From positions 1-64,000 of the forward strand of contig JBCCGI010000026.1 in the NCBI GenBank assembly GCA_039029355.1: a DNA stretch of 64,000 nt, given 5' to 3'. Below the pieces are notes generated by a model. The model did not search any database. It saw only the letters and a list, made by a program, of their open reading frames with translations, and was not told the DNA's origin. The DNA comes from JBCCGI01 sp039029355. Its GTDB lineage: Bacteria; Planctomycetota; UBA1135; GCA-002686595. The position numbers and the translations under genes are program-made. Positions 53,249 through 61,796 of the stretch are shown one piece after another (within the stretch, counting starts at the first letter, position 1; the number at the start of each line of letters is the position of its first letter).

Positions 53249-56233
53249 ATGAGCATGAAGTCCCTGCTCCCCGTGGTCCTCCTTGGGCTCTCGCTGGGCC
53301 TTTCCTCCTGTTCCGGCTCCGGCGGCTCGGGCAGCTCCTTCGCGATCACCTCCTGCAGCCTCGGCTGCGCGGGCAGCGGCACCGGAGGGGACGGCCAAGT
53401 GAGCTGCGGCATCCAGGACGTCTTCGTCAACGGCGAGCTGCGGATCACGTTCTCCAGCCCGGTGAACGAGAGCTCGCTGACGGTGTTCACGGTCCAGGTG
53501 ACCGAGTTCGGCACCGGCAAGACGCCCCCGGCGGACCGCTTCGTCGACGCCGCCGACCCGCGCACCATCGTCTACCGGCCGAAGCTGACCTTCGACTCGT
53601 CCGGCGCGCCGGTCTTCGGCCTGACGAACGACTCGTCGTACACGATCAAGCTCCCCGGATCGGTCGAGGACCCGGGCGAGGAGTACGTGCGCAGCAGCAG
53701 CGGTGCCTCCAACCGGCACCGCCTGCTCTGCACCGTGGAGGCCTCGCTGGGCGTGCTCGACTCGAAGCCGGGCGCCCCGACGGCCGCCGTCACGGTCGAC
53801 GTGGTCACCGCCTACGACCCGGTCACCGGACTGCCGAGCGAGTTCGATCTCGACGTGCCCGCCGACGGCAAGACCGACGTCTTCCGCGACACGGCGATCC
53901 GGTTCTCGTTCGACGACCTGATGAACCCGGCCACGCTGGTCAACCCGGTCACCTCGCAGTCGAACTCGATCCGCGTGCTGATCGACCCGGACGGCATCAC
54001 GTCCGACGCGACCGACCAGCAGGACCTGCTCGGCACGTTCACGATCAACCTGGACCAGGATGCTCTCCGCACGACGGTGACGTTCTTCCCCGAGCTCGGC
54101 CTGCCGTCCGCGGGCTCCGACGCGATCAACAAGCGCAAGATCGTGATCGATCTGCCGCCGACGATCTCGGACCTGGGCGGCAACCCGCTCACGAACTTCG
54201 GCGAGATCTCGTTCACGCCCGAGTTCGTGCCCTTCGCGGAGACCGACCTGGTCGAGGATTTCTTCTCGACCGGCCAGAACGATCTCTCGGCCACCGGCGC
54301 GGACTGGGGCGAGTCGTTCCCCGGCAACCTGCGCCCCGGCATCAGCGGGGGCTCCGGCCGCCTCGGCAGCCTGTTCCTCGACTCGGGCCAGGTGCTGACG
54401 CTCAACACCGACTCCGAGGACTTCAGCTCGGTCACCGACAAGTCGATCTTCGACCCGGCGAACGTGCTCGACGCGACCTTCGACGGCGTGGACTTCACGA
54501 TCGACCCGATCACCGACGGCGTCTTTGAGTTCTCGACGATCCGTCTGAACTCCGGCTCCCAGCTGCGCTTCGAGGGCAGCAACCCGGTGCGCCTCTTCGT
54601 GCGCGGCGAGGCCACGGTCCAGGGGCGTATCGACGTCTCCGGCTCCGGCGCCATCGAGCACGACGACGAGCTGCCGCTCGGCGGCGAGGTCACCACGGGT
54701 GGACCGTCCGGAGGGAACGGCGGCGCCGGCGGGCGCCTGCCTACCTGGATCAACTTCGAGTCGGTCACCGGCGTGCTGATCCCCGATCCGCCGGTGGATC
54801 CGCCGACGCTCGGGCAGCTGGACGGTCAGGACGGGGTCGGCGTGGTCGACAACACGATCGCGCCGTCGGGGACCAACCTCGGCTTCGGCGGGGGCGGCGT
54901 GCGCTGGCCCAGCCCGACCGCGACCTTCCCGGCGTTCCACATGCCGGTCGACCCGGACGACATCCTCGGCGTGGACTGGGACATCATCCAGATCTGCCAG
55001 ACCAAGATGAAGGGCGCGGTGGGCGCCGGCGGTGCCTTCGGCCTGAACGGCGGAACCGGCATCAACAAGCCCATCCCCGGCGGCGGCTTCATTCCGCCCG
55101 AGCCCCCGGACTCCATCCCGGGCCAGGCCAGTGACTTCGGCCTCGGCATCGGCAGCGACCCGACCTCTCCGGAGCGCACGCTCTCGCCCGAGGCGGGCTA
55201 CCTGCACGGCGGCCCCGGCGGCGGCGGCGGCGGCAGCCACATCGCGATCAGCTCGACCAACGGCAAGGTCTTCTCCGACTGCACCACCGACGTGACCAGC
55301 TCTCCGGCGGTCATCAGTATCTACGACCAGCACTCCGGTCCCGCCGGCGGTGCCGGTGGTGGCGCGATCCAGCTGCAGGCCGGCTCGCGCACGGTTCTCG
55401 GCGGCGTGATCGACGCGGGCGGAGGCATCGGTGGCTCGAAGCTTGGCACCAACAACGCGACCTCCGGCGGCGGCGGCGCGGGGGGCGCGATCCTGCTGCA
55501 GTCCCCGGACGTGCAGATCTCGAGCGTGCCCGGCCGCATCGACATCTCCGGCGGCATCGGTGGCTTCGGCGCCGGCGCGTCGCTCGGTGGCGACGGCGGT
55601 GCGGGGCTCCTGCGGCTCGAGACCGAGGCCCCGCTGCCCGACATCGACCAGGAGGCCACCAAGGTCGCGCCCAACCCGACCGCGCTGGCGGACGTCGGCG
55701 CGACGCCGATCGACATCATCAGCATCGGCGAGCTGATGCCGATCACCGTCGGCCCGTCGTCGGTGAACGGGGTGCAGTCGTGCTGGCTGCGTCCGGAGGG
55801 CAACTTCTTCCTGCTGAACTTCCTCGACGACGACGGCGACCAGCTCGGCTGGGACATGCAGGTTCTGCCGAACCCGCCGTCGCTCGGCGCGCAGTCGTTC
55901 CGCGGCGACAACGTGATCTTCGGCGCTCCGCTGGAGATGGTGCTCGGCAACGAGCTCGGCGTGTCGCCGCTGGTCGTGCGCTTCCAGGGTGCGCGGTCGA
56001 TCAAGGTGATCGACAACCTCTGCAACGTGACCCTCGGCGGCCCCGACTCGCAGATCTTCCCCGGCTCCCTGACCGGCTGGGTCAACCACCCCGCGGAGCT
56101 CAACGCCTTCTTCGCCGACCCGGCGCTGCGGCCGAACATGATCCGCTTCCAGATCCTGTTCGACACGAGTCAGCCGGCGCTGGCGCAGCTGGTCTCGGTG
56201 ACCGAGCTCTTCCTGCGGGTCCTGCCCGACTGA
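53249..56233 (+). CDS. Giant secreted lipoprotein with glycine-rich core, subfamily C (C2)
   Basis: 994 residues from ATG 53249; ATG 53255 is an equally possible start. The lipobox is LSSC (Cys21). The arrangement equals that of C1 and C3: a conserved head with GIQDVFVNGELRITFSSPV, KTPPADRFV and YRPKLTFDSSGAPVFGL, an Ig-like module at about 217-235, and a strand ladder VRLFVRGEATVQGRIDVSG. A glycine-rich core (about 477-790) and a C-terminal domain (VQSCWLRPEGNFFLL ... LFLRVLPD) follow. Much closer to C3 than to C1. A run of codons without repeats argues against recent slippage. Confidence 0.84.
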   Translation: MSMKSLLPVVLLGLSLGLSSCSGSGGSGSSFAITSCSLGCAGSGTGGDGQVSCGIQDVFVNGELRITFSSPVNESSLTVFTVQVTEFGTGKTPPADRFVDAADPRTIVYRPKLTFDSSGAPVFGLTNDSSYTIKLPGSVEDPGEEYVRSSSGASNRHRLLCTVEASLGVLDSKPGAPTAAVTVDVVTAYDPVTGLPSEFDLDVPADGKTDVFRDTAIRFSFDDLMNPATLVNPVTSQSNSIRVLIDPDGITSDATDQQDLLGTFTINLDQDALRTTVTFFPELGLPSAGSDAINKRKIVIDLPPTISDLGGNPLTNFGEISFTPEFVPFAETDLVEDFFSTGQNDLSATGADWGESFPGNLRPGISGGSGRLGSLFLDSGQVLTLNTDSEDFSSVTDKSIFDPANVLDATFDGVDFTIDPITDGVFEFSTIRLNSGSQLRFEGSNPVRLFVRGEATVQGRIDVSGSGAIEHDDELPLGGEVTTGGPSGGNGGAGGRLPTWINFESVTGVLIPDPPVDPPTLGQLDGQDGVGVVDNTIAPSGTNLGFGGGGVRWPSPTATFPAFHMPVDPDDILGVDWDIIQICQTKMKGAVGAGGAFGLNGGTGINKPIPGGGFIPPEPPDSIPGQASDFGLGIGSDPTSPERTLSPEAGYLHGGPGGGGGGSHIAISSTNGKVFSDCTTDVTSSPAVISIYDQHSGPAGGAGGGAIQLQAGSRTVLGGVIDAGGGIGGSKLGTNNATSGGGGAGGAILLQSPDVQISSVPGRIDISGGIGGFGAGASLGGDGGAGLLRLETEAPLPDIDQEATKVAPNPTALADVGATPIDIISIGELMPITVGPSSVNGVQSCWLRPEGNFFLLNFLDDDGDQLGWDMQVLPNPPSLGAQSFRGDNVIFGAPLEMVLGNELGVSPLVVRFQGARSIKVIDNLCNVTLGGPDSQIFPGSLTGWVNHPAELNAFFADPALRPNMIRFQILFDTSQPALAQLVSVTELFLRVLPD

Positions 56234-56257
56234 TCGGAACGGCTTGAGCCGAACCCC

Positions 56258-56301
56258 GCGGCCCTCCCCGAGCCTCCTCGCGAGCCTCGGCGGAGGGCCG
56301 C
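56258..56301 (+). terminator. hairpin after lipoprotein C2
   Basis: Perfect 10-bp arms gcggccctcc (56258-56267) / ggagggccgc (56292-56301) with a 24-base interior, no T-run. It lies just before the amidohydrolase ATG. Confidence 0.5.
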
Positions 56302-56318
56302 TTGCGTGATAGGCCCCC

Positions 56319-57539
56319 ATGGCGCTCCTCCTGACCGCTCCGCGCGTTCTCTGCGACCCCGAGACCTACCTCGACGGCGGGGGGCTGCTCGTTGAGCGCG
56401 GGCGCATCGCGCGCGTGCTGCGGAGCCGTGCCGCGGTCCGCCGCGCGAACGCGGCGCGGCGTGTCGAGCTGGAGCACGGCGTCCTGGCGCCGGGCCTGGT
56501 GAACGCCCATGCGCACCTCGAGCTGTCCGGGCTCGGCGGGCAGATCTCCGGCGAGGGCGGCTTCGGGGCCTGGGTCGGCGCGCTGCTCGCGGCGCGCGCC
56601 GCGCGGTCGCCGCGCAGGCTCGCGGCGGACGCCGAGCGCGGCGCGCGTCGTCTGCTGGAGACCGGCACCACGACCATCGGCGACATCGACACCACCGGCG
56701 GCGGTCTGCGGGCCGCGTACTCCGCTCGGACGGCGCGCGCCGCCGGGCCGCGACGCGTCGTGTTCCGGGAGCTGCTCGACGCCTGGGACCCCGCCCGCAC
56801 CGGCCCCGCTCTGGCCGGGGTGGCGCGCGGGATCCGCGGCGGAGCGCTGCTGCGCGAGGGGCTGTCGCCCCACGCTCCCTTCACCACGAGCCGCGCGCTG
56901 CTGGCGGGGGCGGCGCGCGTCGCGGCGCGGCGGCGGCTTCCGGTGACGGTCCACTGGTCGGAGAGCGAGGCCGAGATGCAGTGGCTGGCCGCGGGGGAGG
57001 GGCCGCTGGCCGCGGTGCTCGCCCCCTCGCCGCGTACGAGCGGTCTCGACCTGCTCGACGAGGCCGGGCTGCTGGGGCCGCGGACCGCGCTGGTCCACGG
57101 GAACCACCCGGGCCGCGGCGAGCCTGCGCGCCTCGCGGCGGCGGGTTGTGCGCTCGTGCACTGCCCCGGAACGCACGCCTTCTTCGGGCGCGCCGCCTTT
57201 CCCCTGCGCCGCTACCTGCGGGCGGGGGTGCGAGTGGCGCTCGGGACCGACTCGCTGGCCAGCAACGCGGACCTCGACCTGCGACGCGAGCTGCTCCTCG
57301 TGCGCCGCGCCTATCCCTGGCTCGCTCCGGAGGCGGCCTTGGCGATGGCGACCACCTCGGCCGCCGCGGCGCTCGGGCTGGGCGACGAGGTGGGAGCGCT
57401 GCGGCCCGGCCTGCGGGCCGACGCGGTCCACTTTGCGGTCGAAGAGGGGGCTGCGGGCCACGCGCGCGCGCTCTGCGAGGCCCTGACGCTCGACGAGCCG
57501 AGCGCAATCGCACGCTGGGTCGGCGGCCGCGCGACGTAG
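56319..57539 (+). CDS. Amidohydrolase, possibly aminofutalosine/aminodeoxyfutalosine deaminase-like
   Basis: 406 residues. The metal ligands of the amidohydrolase superfamily are visible: NAHAHLELS (HxH), VHWSESEAEM (His), LVHGNHPG (His) and GTDSLASNADLDL (Asp). VHCPGTHAFFGRAAFPLRRYL, close to the VYCPRSHAFFGH pattern, and SPHAPFTTS suggest the MqnX-type deaminases of the futalosine menaquinone route, frequent in Planctomycetota. An Atz/Trz-type deaminase or guanine deaminase cannot be excluded. It is placed between two giant lipoproteins and may be cotranscribed with C3. No other mqn gene is in the window. Confidence 0.8.
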   Translation: MALLLTAPRVLCDPETYLDGGGLLVERGRIARVLRSRAAVRRANAARRVELEHGVLAPGLVNAHAHLELSGLGGQISGEGGFGAWVGALLAARAARSPRRLAADAERGARRLLETGTTTIGDIDTTGGGLRAAYSARTARAAGPRRVVFRELLDAWDPARTGPALAGVARGIRGGALLREGLSPHAPFTTSRALLAGAARVAARRRLPVTVHWSESEAEMQWLAAGEGPLAAVLAPSPRTSGLDLLDEAGLLGPRTALVHGNHPGRGEPARLAAAGCALVHCPGTHAFFGRAAFPLRRYLRAGVRVALGTDSLASNADLDLRRELLLVRRAYPWLAPEAALAMATTSAAAALGLGDEVGALRPGLRADAVHFAVEEGAAGHARALCEALTLDEPSAIARWVGGRAT

Positions 57540-57636
57540 CAGGCCTGCTCCGGTCATGCGGTAGGGACCGGATTGCGTACGATGGGGGCAGCCCATCCGG
57601 GGCTCCAACCGGTCCTCCCCCCATCCGCCGACCGTT

Positions 57637-60600
57637 ATGAGCACTCCTATCCGTTTCGCGGTGCCCCTGGCCGCCGCGGCCCTTGTTCTCTCCTCCTGCA
57701 GCGGCTCGAGCGGCGGCGGCGGGAGCTTCTCCATCGTCTCGTGCACCCTCGGCTGCGCTGGGAGCGGCCCCGCTGGTGAGGGGCAGGTGAGCTGCGGGAT
57801 CCAGGACGTCTTCGTCAACGGAGAGCTCCGCATCAGCTTCTCCGCCCCCGTGCAGGAGAGCACGCTCACCGTCTTCACGCTGCAGGTGACCGAGTCGGGG
57901 ACGGGCAAGACGCCGCCCGCCGACCGGTTCGTGGACTCGCTGGACCCGCGCACGGTCGTGTACCGCCCGAAGCTGACCTTCGACTCCTCGGGCAGCCCGG
58001 TGTTCGGGCTGACCGGCGACTCGTCGTACACGCTCAAGCTGCCCGGCACGATCGAGGACCCCGGCGAGGAGTACGTGCGCAGCGTCGGCGGCGCCGCCAA
58101 CGCGCACCGCATGCTGTGCACGGTGGAGGCCTCGCTCGGCATCCTCGACGCCACGCCGGGCGCGCCGACCGCGACCATGACGGTCGACACGGTGACCGAG
58201 TACGACCCGGTGTCGGGCGAGCCGAGCGCGTTCGCGTTGGGGGTGGCGGCCGAGGGCGCGGTGGACGTCTACCGCTTGTCGAACATCACCTTCCGCTTCG
58301 ACGACCTGATGAACCCGGCCACGCTGGTCAACCCGGTCAGCGGCAAGTCGAACACGATCGCGGTGAAGATCGACCCCGACGGCATCCTGTCGGATCCGAG
58401 CGACCAGCAGCTGCTGCAGGGGTCCTACTCGATCAACCTCGACCAGGACGCGCTGACCACGACGGTCGTCTTCGAGCCGACGCTCGGCTTCCCGTCGGCG
58501 GGGTCGGATCCGGTCAACAAGCGCCGGGTCATCGTCGAGCTCGCGCCCTCGATCGGCGACCTGGGCGGCAACCCGCTCTCGAACTTCGGCTCGATCTCGT
58601 TCACGCCCGAGGTGCTGCTCTTCGGCGAGGTGGCGCTGTCCGAGGGCTTCGAGGGCGTGGGCCAGGAGGACGTGGACGCCGGCGGCGCGGACTGGGGACA
58701 GCAGGTCTTCGGAGCGCTCCTGCGCGGCGAGGGCGGCGGCTCCGGCAAGCACGGCGCGCTCAAGCTAGAGGCGGGCCAGGTCGTCACGCTGAGCACCGAC
58801 TCCGAGGACTTCTCGGGGATCGCCGACCCCGGCATCTGGAGCCCGGCCGACGCGGTGGAGTCGGCCTTCGACGGCGTGGAGTTCACCGCGCCGGTCGTCA
58901 CCGGCGGGGTCTTCGAGTTCTCGTCGCTCGACGTGGCGACGGGCTCGCAGCTCAACTTCGTCGGGAGCAACCCGGCGCGCGTGTTCGTGCGCGGCGAGAC
59001 CGTCGTGCGCGGCCGCATCAGCGTGGCGGCGCAGGACGGTCTCATTCACAGCAACAAGGAGATCTTCGGCGGCGTCTCGACCGATCCGGGGCCGTCCGGA
59101 GCCCGCGGCGGCGACGGCGGCCGCCTTCCCACCTGGGTCAACTTCGAGAGCCTCGGCGCGACGACGCCCGAGGACCCGACGGTGCTGCCGCCGACGCTGG
59201 ACGAGCTCGACGGCCTCGCGGGCGAGGGCGTGCCCGACAACCTGCTCACGCCCGGCGGCATCTTCGGCGCCGGCGGCGGCGGCATCACCTGGCCGCAGCC
59301 CACGCCGGAGTTCCCCGACTTCCACATGCCCGTCGACCCCACCGACATCCTGGGCGTCGAGTGGGACATCATTCAGATCTGCCAGACCAAGATGAAGGGC
59401 AGCGTCGGCGGCGGCGGCGCCTTCGGGCTCGACGGAGGTTCGGGCGTCAACAAGCCTGTGCCCGGCGCTGGCTTCATACCGACGAAGGGGCCGGCGGCGG
59501 AAGGCGGCAGCTCGACGGGGTTCGGGCTCGGCATCGGCAGCGATCCCGAGCTGCCACAGCGCAAGCTGTCGCCCGAGGACGGCTGGCTGCACGGCGGCTC
59601 GGGCGGAGGCGGCGGCAGCGGGCACATCGCCGTGACCTTCACCAACGGCAAGCTCCTCTCCGACTGCACCGTCACGTTCGTCGGCGGGCCGGCGTCGATC
59701 CAGCTGTACGCGCAGCACTCGGCGCCCGCCGGCGGCGCCGGTGGCGGCGCGATCCAGCTGCAGTCAGGGCGGCGCTGCGAGATCGACGGCGTCGTCGACG
59801 CGAGCGGCGGAACCGGCGGCCGCAAGGACCCGTTCGTCGGTCACTCGACCGGCGGCGGCGGCGGCTCGGGCGGTGCGATCCTGCTGCAGGGCCCGGGAGT
59901 GGACGTCGGCGGCGGCTTCGGACGCCTCGACATCAGCGGCGGCGACGGAGGCTCGGGCACCGGCGCGTCGTTCGGCGGCCGCGGAGGCTCGGGCCTGCTA
60001 CGCATCGAGACCGCGGTGCCGCTCGACCTCGGCGTTCTGGCGCCGAAGGTGGCGCCTGATCCCGACAAGCTGGCCGCCGTCGGCGCGACGCCGGACGACG
60101 TGATCAGCCTGGGCGTATTCGACCCCCTTCCGGTCGCGCCCAACGGGCTGAACGGAGCGCAGTCGTGCTGGCTGCGGCCCGAGGGGAACTTCTTCCTGCT
60201 CACCTTCCTCGAGGACGAGCTCGACCCGACGACGATGGAGATCGTGAACCCGGGCTGGGACCTGAAGGTCTTCCCGAACCCGGTCTCCCTCGGCGAGCAG
60301 TCCTTCCGGCTCGAGAACGAGCTCTTCGGAGCCTCGCTGGAGGACGTGCTGGGCAACGAGCTCGGCTCCTCGCCGCTGGTGGTTCTGTTCCAGGGGGCGC
60401 GCGCGGTGACGAACATCGACAACCTGTGCGACGTCGACCTGGCGGGGCCCGATGCGGACATCGCGCCGGGCTCGCTGACCGGGTGGGTCCAGCACCCTGC
60501 GGAGCTGAACACCTTCTTCGCCGACCCGACGCTGCGACCGAACCTGATCCGGTTCCAGATCATCTACGACGACACCCAGGGAGCGGCGTCCAACGCCCTC

Positions 60601-60642
60601 GCGGCCGTCAGCGAGCTGACCCTGCGGGTGCTCCCCGACTAG
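57637..60642 (+). CDS. Giant secreted lipoprotein with glycine-rich core, subfamily C (C3)
   Basis: 1001 residues. The lipobox is LSSC (Cys21) with CSGSSGGGGS. It is highly similar to C2 along the whole chain (GIQDVFVNGELRISFSAPV; KTPPADRFVDSLDPRT; YRPKLTFDSSGSPVFGL; DIIQICQTKMKGSVGGGG; QSCWLRPEGNFFLL). The Ig-like module is at about 217-235 and the glycine-rich core at about 471-788. The repeats in the core are not exact DNA repeats but irregular Gly-Gly-Ser blocks, as in parallel beta-helices. C-terminus LTLRVLPD. Function unknown. Confidence 0.84.
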   Translation: MSTPIRFAVPLAAAALVLSSCSGSSGGGGSFSIVSCTLGCAGSGPAGEGQVSCGIQDVFVNGELRISFSAPVQESTLTVFTLQVTESGTGKTPPADRFVDSLDPRTVVYRPKLTFDSSGSPVFGLTGDSSYTLKLPGTIEDPGEEYVRSVGGAANAHRMLCTVEASLGILDATPGAPTATMTVDTVTEYDPVSGEPSAFALGVAAEGAVDVYRLSNITFRFDDLMNPATLVNPVSGKSNTIAVKIDPDGILSDPSDQQLLQGSYSINLDQDALTTTVVFEPTLGFPSAGSDPVNKRRVIVELAPSIGDLGGNPLSNFGSISFTPEVLLFGEVALSEGFEGVGQEDVDAGGADWGQQVFGALLRGEGGGSGKHGALKLEAGQVVTLSTDSEDFSGIADPGIWSPADAVESAFDGVEFTAPVVTGGVFEFSSLDVATGSQLNFVGSNPARVFVRGETVVRGRISVAAQDGLIHSNKEIFGGVSTDPGPSGARGGDGGRLPTWVNFESLGATTPEDPTVLPPTLDELDGLAGEGVPDNLLTPGGIFGAGGGGITWPQPTPEFPDFHMPVDPTDILGVEWDIIQICQTKMKGSVGGGGAFGLDGGSGVNKPVPGAGFIPTKGPAAEGGSSTGFGLGIGSDPELPQRKLSPEDGWLHGGSGGGGGSGHIAVTFTNGKLLSDCTVTFVGGPASIQLYAQHSAPAGGAGGGAIQLQSGRRCEIDGVVDASGGTGGRKDPFVGHSTGGGGGSGGAILLQGPGVDVGGGFGRLDISGGDGGSGTGASFGGRGGSGLLRIETAVPLDLGVLAPKVAPDPDKLAAVGATPDDVISLGVFDPLPVAPNGLNGAQSCWLRPEGNFFLLTFLEDELDPTTMEIVNPGWDLKVFPNPVSLGEQSFRLENELFGASLEDVLGNELGSSPLVVLFQGARAVTNIDNLCDVDLAGPDADIAPGSLTGWVQHPAELNTFFADPTLRPNLIRFQIIYDDTQGAASNALAAVSELTLRVLPD

Positions 60643-60675
60643 CCCGCAGCCAGGGGACTCGCCTATTTTCGAGGC

Positions 60676-60709
60676 CCGCGGGCCGGATCGAGCCCGATTC
60701 GGCCCGCGG
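60676..60709 (+). terminator. hairpin after lipoprotein C3
   Basis: Perfect 10-bp arms ccgcgggccg / cggcccgcgg with a 14-base loop, no T-run. Confidence 0.5.
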
Positions 60710-60750
60710 AGGCGAGACCTCCGCCCGCTTGCTTGAGGTGCTCCGGGTGC

Positions 60751-60779
60751 TTCGGGCGGGCGCTTCCGTGCCGTACACT
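60751..60779 (+). promoter_or_regulatory. possible sigma-70 promoter for the nrnA-like gene
   Basis: TTCGGG (60751-60756), a 17-base spacer and TACACT (60774-60779) lie just upstream of ATG 60789. A transcript from here would have only a few leader bases. Confidence 0.35.
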
Positions 60780-60788
60780 GACGCCGGC

Positions 60789-61793
60789 ATGCCGAATTAC
60801 GAAACGGAAGAGGCGCGCCGAAGCGCCCTGGCGGCGCTCCGGAGCGCCGGGAGCTTTCTCCTCGTCGGGCACGAGCGCCCCGACGGCGATTGCCTGGGGT
60901 CCCAGGCGGCGCTCGCGCAAGTGCTCCGCCGGCTCGGAAAGTCGGTCGTGATCCAGAATCCCGACCCGCCCGCACCGCAATTCCACTATCTCGCGGGCGA
61001 AGGCGCGCCCTTTACGGTGTGGAACGGAAAGGAGGTGCCCGAGCACGAGGTGTGCATCCTGCTCGACTTCAACGAGATCGGCCGGTCCGGCCCGATGGCG
61101 GACGCCCTGCGGGCGGCGCCTTCGAAGAAGCTGATCATCGACCACCACCCGCTGGGTGACAGCGTGTGGTGGGACGAGGCCTTCGTCGACGTGTCGGCCT
61201 CGGCGACCGGCGTGCTCGTGCACCGCATCGCGCACCTCCTAGAGGTCGACGTCGACCCGCTGATGGCCCGCGCGGTCTTTACGTCGATGGTGACGGACAC
61301 CGGTTGGTTCCGTTACAGCAACACCGACGGCGAGACGCTCGCGGCCGCGGCCGAGCTCGTCGAGCACGGCGTGGTGCCGGCCGACCTGTTCCGTTCGATC
61401 CACCAGCAGCTGGACCCCGAGGAGCCGCTCGCGATCGCCAACCTGCTCGGGCGCACCGAGTACTTCGCCGGCGGACGGCTCGCGGTGGTCGACCTGCCGC
61501 TGCCGGCCGAGGGCGAGCCGCGCCTCGAGGAGCCCGACGTAGTGCTCGACATCCTGCGCTCGGTCGGCTCGGTCGAGGTCGTGCTCTTCCTGCGCGAGCG
61601 CGAGGACGGGCGCGTCAAGCTCTCGGCGCGCAGCAAGACGTCCTACGACGTGAACGCGCTTGCGCGCGGGTTCGGCGGTGGGGGACACGTGAAGGCCTCC
61701 GGCGCCACGATCCAGGGCTCGCTCGCCGACGTCCGCGCGCGGCTCATCGCCGCGGCCGAGGAGGGCTTTGGGCGGGAGGCCGCCTCCGCCTGA
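60789..61793 (+). CDS. nrnA: DHH family phosphoesterase, NrnA-like (oligoribonuclease/pAp phosphatase)
   Basis: 334 residues. The DHH domain has GHERPDGDCLGSQ (motif I), VCILLDFNEIG (II), IIDHHPLGD (III, DHH) and TDTGWFRYSN (IV). The DHHA1 domain contains FGGGGHVKASGATIQG, the Gly-rich substrate loop. NrnA removes 2-5 nt RNAs and pAp from sulfur metabolism; some relatives cleave cyclic dinucleotides. ATG 60789 was chosen because the preceding in-frame codons have no homology. It lies 3 bases before the metallophosphoesterase gene. Confidence 0.9.
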   Translation: MPNYETEEARRSALAALRSAGSFLLVGHERPDGDCLGSQAALAQVLRRLGKSVVIQNPDPPAPQFHYLAGEGAPFTVWNGKEVPEHEVCILLDFNEIGRSGPMADALRAAPSKKLIIDHHPLGDSVWWDEAFVDVSASATGVLVHRIAHLLEVDVDPLMARAVFTSMVTDTGWFRYSNTDGETLAAAAELVEHGVVPADLFRSIHQQLDPEEPLAIANLLGRTEYFAGGRLAVVDLPLPAEGEPRLEEPDVVLDILRSVGSVEVVLFLREREDGRVKLSARSKTSYDVNALARGFGGGGHVKASGATIQGSLADVRARLIAAAEEGFGREAASA

Positions 61794-61796
61794 CCC

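Noticed and set aside
52898..56320. 1140-codon minus-strand frame opposite lipoprotein C2
   Set aside because: Same shadow effect; low-complexity Arg/Ala/Val composition.
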